Shown here: piece by piece, positions 5,324 through 8,864 of the stretch
Position numbering within the stretch: the stretch's first letter is position 1
How the letters are laid out: each line of letters starts with the position of its first letter
Source: an uncultured Eubacteriales bacterium
Lineage (GTDB): Bacteria > Bacillota > Clostridia > UMGS1810
Direction: 5' to 3'
Assembly: GCA_900555295.1 (NCBI GenBank)
Contig: USKN01000068.1
Location: 1-8,864, forward strand
Length of the DNA: 8,864 bases
Translations under genes and position numbers: made by a program
The notes under the pieces: generated by a model
Told to the model about the DNA's origin: nothing
What the model saw: only the letters and a program-made list of their open reading frames with translations
Database searches by the model: none

Positions 5324-7457
5324 AATTCTTGCACAGGAACTCGGCATACGCGCCGAACAGGCGGAAAATACGGTAAAATTAATAGATGACGGCAACACCA
5401 TACCTTTTATAGCGCGTTACCGTAAAGAGGTGACGGGCGGACTTGATGATGAAGTATTGCGTAACTTAAACGACCGTTTGACATATTTGCGTTCGCTTGA
5501 ACAGCGAAAAGAAGAAATTATGCGCCTTATAGACGAGCAGGGAAAACTTACCGACGAAATAACGGACAAGATTAATGCGGCAAGTATTTTAAGCGAGCTT
5601 GAAGATATATACCGCCCGTTTAAACCCAAAAGACGTACACGCGCAACAATAGCAAAAGAAAAAGGACTTGAACCGCTTGCTTGCGAAATTATGCTGCAAA
5701 ATCAAAAAAGCGGCACGCCTTTTGATTTTGCCGAAAAATATATAAACCCCGAAAAAGAGGTAAACACCGCACAGGACGCACTTGACGGCGCAAAAGACAT
5801 AATAGCCGAAATGATATCCGACGACGCGGACTACAGAAAAAACATACGCGCCATTACGGTAAATCACGGATTTATAGCAAGTAAAAAGGCAAAAGACGGC
5901 GAGTCGGTATATGAAATGTATTACGATTTTACACAGCCCGTAAAAAACATTGCGGGACACCGTGTGCTTGCGCTTGACAGAGGCGAAAAAGAAGAATTTT
6001 TAAGTGTTTCGGTAGATATAGACCAAAACCTTATTTTGGATTATCTTGAACAAAATATTATAAGGGGTTCAATTTTTGATGATGTGCTTAAAAGCACAAT
6101 CGAGGACGCATACAAACGTCTTATTGCACCGTCGGTTGAGCGTGAAATACGCACAATGCTTACCGAAAAAGCGGGCGAGGGCGCAATAAAACTGTTTGGC
6201 AAAAACCTTTATCAGCTGCTTATGCAGCCGCCGTTTAAAGGCAAAAATGTACTCGGACTTGACCCCGGCTACAGAACGGGGTGCAAACTTGCCGTTGTTG
6301 ACGAAACGGGAAAGGTATGCGATACGGCCGTTATATTTTGCACACTTGAACATCACGATAAAGCAAAAAGCGCCGAAACGGTAAAAAAACTTATACAAAA
6401 ATACAATATAGATATTGTTGCAATAGGAAACGGAACGGCTTCAAATGAATCGGAAATTTTTATTGCCGATATTTTAAAACAGCTTGACCGCAAGGTTTAC
6501 TATATGATGGTAAGCGAGGCGGGCGCGTCGGTTTATTCGGCGTCAAAGCTTGCGGCGGAGGAGTTTCCCGATTTTACGGTTGAGCAAAGAAGTGCGGCGT
6601 CAATTGCGCGCAGAATACAAGACCCGCTTGCCGAGCTTGTGAAAATAGACCCTAAATCGATAGGCGTCGGGCAGTATCAGCACGATATGAACCAAAAACG
6701 CTTGGGCGAGGCTCTTACGGGAGTGGTTGAAAATTGCGTAAACAGCGTCGGGGTTGATTTAAATACGGCGTCGGCACCGCTACTTTCGTACATTGCAGGC
6801 TTATCGTCGGCGGTGGCAAAAAATATTGTAAAATACCGTGACGAAAACGGTAAATTTACATCACGCAAACAACTTCTTAAAATACCCAAACTCGGACCTA
6901 AAGCATTTACGCAATGCGCGGGATTTTTAAAAATTGCCGACGCGGACGATATTCTCGATTCCACAAGCGTTCACCCCGAATCGTATGAGGCGGCGCGCGC
7001 ACTTGCGCACGAGGCGGGCTACACCGATGACGATATTAAGGCGCATAATATATCCGATTTGAGAAACAGAGTAAAAAAATTGGATATGAATGATTTTTGC
7101 ACACGCCACAATATAGGTATGCCCACGGCGGAGGATATAGTAAGTTCGCTTTTAAAACCCGATTTGGATATTCGTGACGAAATGCCCAAACCCATACTTA
7201 TGAACGATATTATGAGTATGGAGGATTTAAAACCCGGTATGGTGCTTACGGGTACGGTAAGAAACGTAATAGATTTTGGCGCGTTTGTTGATATAGGAGT
7301 ACATCAGGACGGACTTGTGCATATATCGCAAATATCCGATAAGTTTATAAAACACCCTACCGACGCACTTTCGGTAGGCGACATTGTTAAAGTAAAAGTA
7401 CTTGATGTAAATATTGAAAAGAAAAGAATTTCACTGTCGATAAAAGAAGCAAAATAG
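5310..7457 (+). CDS. tex: Tex family RNA-binding transcription accessory protein
   Basis: A 715-aa cytosolic protein of normal Tex length, a bacterial relative of eukaryotic Spt6 that binds nucleic acid and affects transcription. Domains appear in order: an N-terminal helical region (about 1-190, with NTIPFIARYRKEVTGGLDDE and LEDIYRPFKPKRRTRA), a YqgF/RNase H-like fold from about residue 311 (GKNVLGLDPGYRTGCKLAVV, IGNGTASNE), helix-hairpin-helix motifs (about 488-545, NTASAPLLSYIAGLS, LLKIPKLGPKAFTQCAGF), and a C-terminal S1 domain (about 641-712, GMVLTGTVRNVIDFGAFVDI, DGLVHISQIS). A GGGAG ribosome site lies within the end of rsuA. No frameshift or missing domain is seen. It is the last gene of the sepF run; no clear terminator hairpin follows. 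Confidence 0.96.
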   Translation: MDIIKILAQELGIRAEQAENTVKLIDDGNTIPFIARYRKEVTGGLDDEVLRNLNDRLTYLRSLEQRKEEIMRLIDEQGKLTDEITDKINAASILSELEDIYRPFKPKRRTRATIAKEKGLEPLACEIMLQNQKSGTPFDFAEKYINPEKEVNTAQDALDGAKDIIAEMISDDADYRKNIRAITVNHGFIASKKAKDGESVYEMYYDFTQPVKNIAGHRVLALDRGEKEEFLSVSVDIDQNLILDYLEQNIIRGSIFDDVLKSTIEDAYKRLIAPSVEREIRTMLTEKAGEGAIKLFGKNLYQLLMQPPFKGKNVLGLDPGYRTGCKLAVVDETGKVCDTAVIFCTLEHHDKAKSAETVKKLIQKYNIDIVAIGNGTASNESEIFIADILKQLDRKVYYMMVSEAGASVYSASKLAAEEFPDFTVEQRSAASIARRIQDPLAELVKIDPKSIGVGQYQHDMNQKRLGEALTGVVENCVNSVGVDLNTASAPLLSYIAGLSSAVAKNIVKYRDENGKFTSRKQLLKIPKLGPKAFTQCAGFLKIADADDILDSTSVHPESYEAARALAHEAGYTDDDIKAHNISDLRNRVKKLDMNDFCTRHNIGMPTAEDIVSSLLKPDLDIRDEMPKPILMNDIMSMEDLKPGMVLTGTVRNVIDFGAFVDIGVHQDGLVHISQISDKFIKHPTDALSVGDIVKVKVLDVNIEKKRISLSIKEAK

Positions 7458-7544
7458 TTTTAAAAAACGGTTTATTTGTACAATGAGCCTAAAAAAGACT
7501 GAGAAAAAATAAAAAAGAGAAAAAGCAAACCCAAAAATTAAAAC
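7458..7544. other. A-rich spacer after tex, no clear terminator
   Basis: The stretch is very A-rich with no GC stem followed by a T run on either strand. Transcription from the sepF run could therefore read through into the cysteine desulfurase gene. Confidence 0.5.
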
Positions 7545-7573
7545 TTGAAAAAATATTAAATTTATAGTATAAT
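7545..7573 (+). promoter_or_regulatory. Promoter for the cysteine desulfurase gene
   Basis: TTGAAA (7545-7550), a 17-nt spacer and TATAAT (7568-7573), ending 32 nt before the ATG. No IscR-like operator is apparent. Confidence 0.75.
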
Positions 7574-7605
7574 TATTTAATGATATTTATTGAATTGGAG
7601 AAAAA

Positions 7606-8670
7606 ATGGAAGTTTATCTTGATAACAGCGCAACCACACGCCCATATGACGAAGCGGCGCAGGCAGTATATAACACAATGACTCAAAACTATGCCAACCC
7701 GTCGTCACTTCACAGGCTTGGCAAATGTGCCGAAGATATTGTAACGGGCGCGCGTGAAACAATAAGCGCCACAATAGGGTGTAGTGCAAAAGAGATGTAT
7801 TTTACAAGCGGCGGTACCGAAAGCGATAATTTGGCAATTTTGGGATACTGTATTGCAAATAAAAAGTCGGGCAGGCGTGTAATAACGCAAAAAACCGAGC
7901 ATAAAGCGGTGCTTGAAACATTTAAAACACTTGAAAATTTAGGCTTTGACGTGCAAATGCTCGGGGTTGACGAATACGGATTTATAAATATTGAGGAACT
8001 TAAAAGCATTTTAAACGGCGATACAATTTTGGTAAGTCTTATGTATGCAAACAACGAAACGGGTGCGCTTATGCCGATTGACGAGGTATCACGTCTTGTA
8101 TCGAATTTTAAAAACTGTGCACTTCACGTTGACGCGGTTCAGGCATACGGCAAATGCAAATTGGACGTAAAAAAACAGGGCATAGATATGCTTACTCTTT
8201 CGGCACATAAAATACACGGACCAAAGGGTATAGGCGCACTGTATATAAAAGACAAGCTTAAAGTAACACCGCTTATGACGGGCGGCGGACAGGAAAAGCA
8301 AATGCGGTCGGGTACCGAAAATGTACCGGCAATTGCGGGATTTGAGGCGGCGGCAAAAATACGGTTTAAAAATTTTGACCTAAAGTGTGCCTATACGCAA
8401 AAACTTAAAGAACAGCTGAAAACACTTATTGTAAACAATATAGAAAACGTAAAAATAAATACTCCCGAAAATAGTGTGTGTTCGGTGCTTAACGTATCGT
8501 TTGCCGGTGTAAAATCGGAGGTGCTTTTGCACGTTTTGGAGTCGAAAGGTATATATGTATCAACAGGCTCGGCGTGCAATTCGAAAAAAGATAAATACAG
8601 TTACGTTTTTATAGCGGAAGAATATGAATACATTTCAGAAAATACTTGGTTGGAGGAATACGAAAAGTGA
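7606..8670 (+). CDS. Cysteine desulfurase (NifS/IscS type), C-terminus replaced
   Basis: A PLP enzyme that takes sulfur from cysteine onto its own Cys for Fe-S clusters, thiamine or tRNA thiolation. Core motifs are intact: YLDNSATTRP, FTSGGTESDN, TEHKAV (His99), HVDAVQAYGK (Asp176, Gln179), LSAHKIHGPKG (PLP Lys202), GGGQEKQMRSGTENVPAIAG and STGSACNSKK (catalytic Cys324). After about residue 334 the family would continue with a VLxAIG-type helix and 40-50 more residues. Instead the frame continues as FIAEEYEYISENTWLEEYEK and stops at 354. The tail looks like the in-frame end of an unrelated gene, so this is a truncation and fusion near base 8605-8612. Small-domain packing is probably impaired. 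GGAG lies 8 nt before the ATG. Its usual partner thiI is missing downstream; an N-terminal thiI stub lies at the other end of the window. The enzyme might serve iscU or thiI elsewhere in the genome. Confidence 0.85.
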   Translation: MEVYLDNSATTRPYDEAAQAVYNTMTQNYANPSSLHRLGKCAEDIVTGARETISATIGCSAKEMYFTSGGTESDNLAILGYCIANKKSGRRVITQKTEHKAVLETFKTLENLGFDVQMLGVDEYGFINIEELKSILNGDTILVSLMYANNETGALMPIDEVSRLVSNFKNCALHVDAVQAYGKCKLDVKKQGIDMLTLSAHKIHGPKGIGALYIKDKLKVTPLMTGGGQEKQMRSGTENVPAIAGFEAAAKIRFKNFDLKCAYTQKLKEQLKTLIVNNIENVKINTPENSVCSVLNVSFAGVKSEVLLHVLESKGIYVSTGSACNSKKDKYSYVFIAEEYEYISENTWLEEYEK

Positions 8671-8864
8671 AAAAAGTTGTAAAATTTGGTGGTAGTTCGC
8701 TTGCAAGTGCCGAGCAGTTTAAAAAAGTAGGTAGCATTATCAGAAAAGAGGAATCCAGAAGATATGTCATTCCATCTGCACCTGGTAAACGTACGCCGGA
8801 TGATACAAAAGTAACGTATATGTTATACAGTTGTTATGGACAGGCAATCCTTGGGGAAGATGCG
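8667..8864 (+). CDS. lysC: Aspartate kinase, N-terminal part (continues past window)
   Basis: Aspartate kinase phosphorylates aspartate, the first step toward lysine, threonine and methionine. The 66 codons read VKKVVKFGGSSLASAEQFKK, then the Clostridia-typical ESRRYVIPSAPGKR and DDTKVTYMLY. KFGGSS is the ATP/aspartate-binding start motif. The GTG at 8667 overlaps the preceding stop (GTGA), and GGAGG lies 10 nt upstream at 8652-8656, so translation is coupled to the fused desulfurase frame. The gene is cut by the window end, and its subtype and ACT domains cannot be judged. From about 8725 the codons shift toward tcc, gtc, atc, cca and cct, unlike the genes further left. Confidence 0.9.
   Translation, partial: MKKVVKFGGSSLASAEQFKKVGSIIRKEESRRYVIPSAPGKRTPDDTKVTYMLYSCYGQAILGEDA

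Noticed and set aside
7458..7544. Rho-independent terminator after tex
   Set aside because: The region is A-rich without a GC stem followed by a T run on the coding strand.

Overview
The window looks like a low-GC Firmicute of the Clostridia type. The main evidence is an intact + strand run of housekeeping genes in a typical Firmicute cell-division order (sepF, ylmH, divIVA), followed by an RsuA-type pseudouridine synthase, tex and a NifS/IscS cysteine desulfurase. Strong TTGaca-N17-TATAAT promoters and GGAGG ribosome binding sites agree with this. Species cannot be named from the sequence.

Layout. (1) Bases 1-536 hold two broken genes. A sepF scrap (1-45, identical to 3086-3130) runs directly into the first 162 codons of thiI. 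(2) Bases about 512-2540 form an accessory island between housekeeping blocks: a promoter inside the broken end of thiI, a small Cys-rich ORF, a PHP-family metallohydrolase gene, the 3' end of a decayed group II intron (maturase tail plus domain V), and a minus-strand Phd/RelE-type toxin-antitoxin operon whose promoter holds a perfect 20-bp palindrome. (3) Bases 2540-2810 are a divergent intergenic region with a 22-bp-period direct repeat, a near-consensus promoter and a leader hairpin in front of sepF. (4) Bases 2811-7457 are the compact sepF-ylmH-divIVA-rsuA-tex run, with gaps of 9-24 nt and a 14-nt overlap between the last two genes. (5) Bases 7545-8864 hold a separately promoted cysteine desulfurase that has lost its C-terminal end, overlapping by 4 nt the start of an aspartate kinase gene that leaves the window.

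How the genes work together. SepF and DivIVA act at the division site or poles, and YlmH is a ribosome-associated S4 protein. RsuA-like modifies rRNA, and Tex is an RNA-binding transcription/translation factor. Cysteine desulfurase normally hands sulfur to ThiI for s4U tRNA modification and thiamine synthesis. Here thiI is only an N-terminal stub at the opposite end of the window, and the desulfurase is cut after its catalytic Cys. The most notable result is this scrambled sepF/thiI/iscS/lysC arrangement. It is either a real rearrangement of the iscS-thiI locus with an accessory island dropped in, or a chimeric assembly. I see no convincing new defence or biosynthetic system, CRISPR array, tRNA or rRNA.
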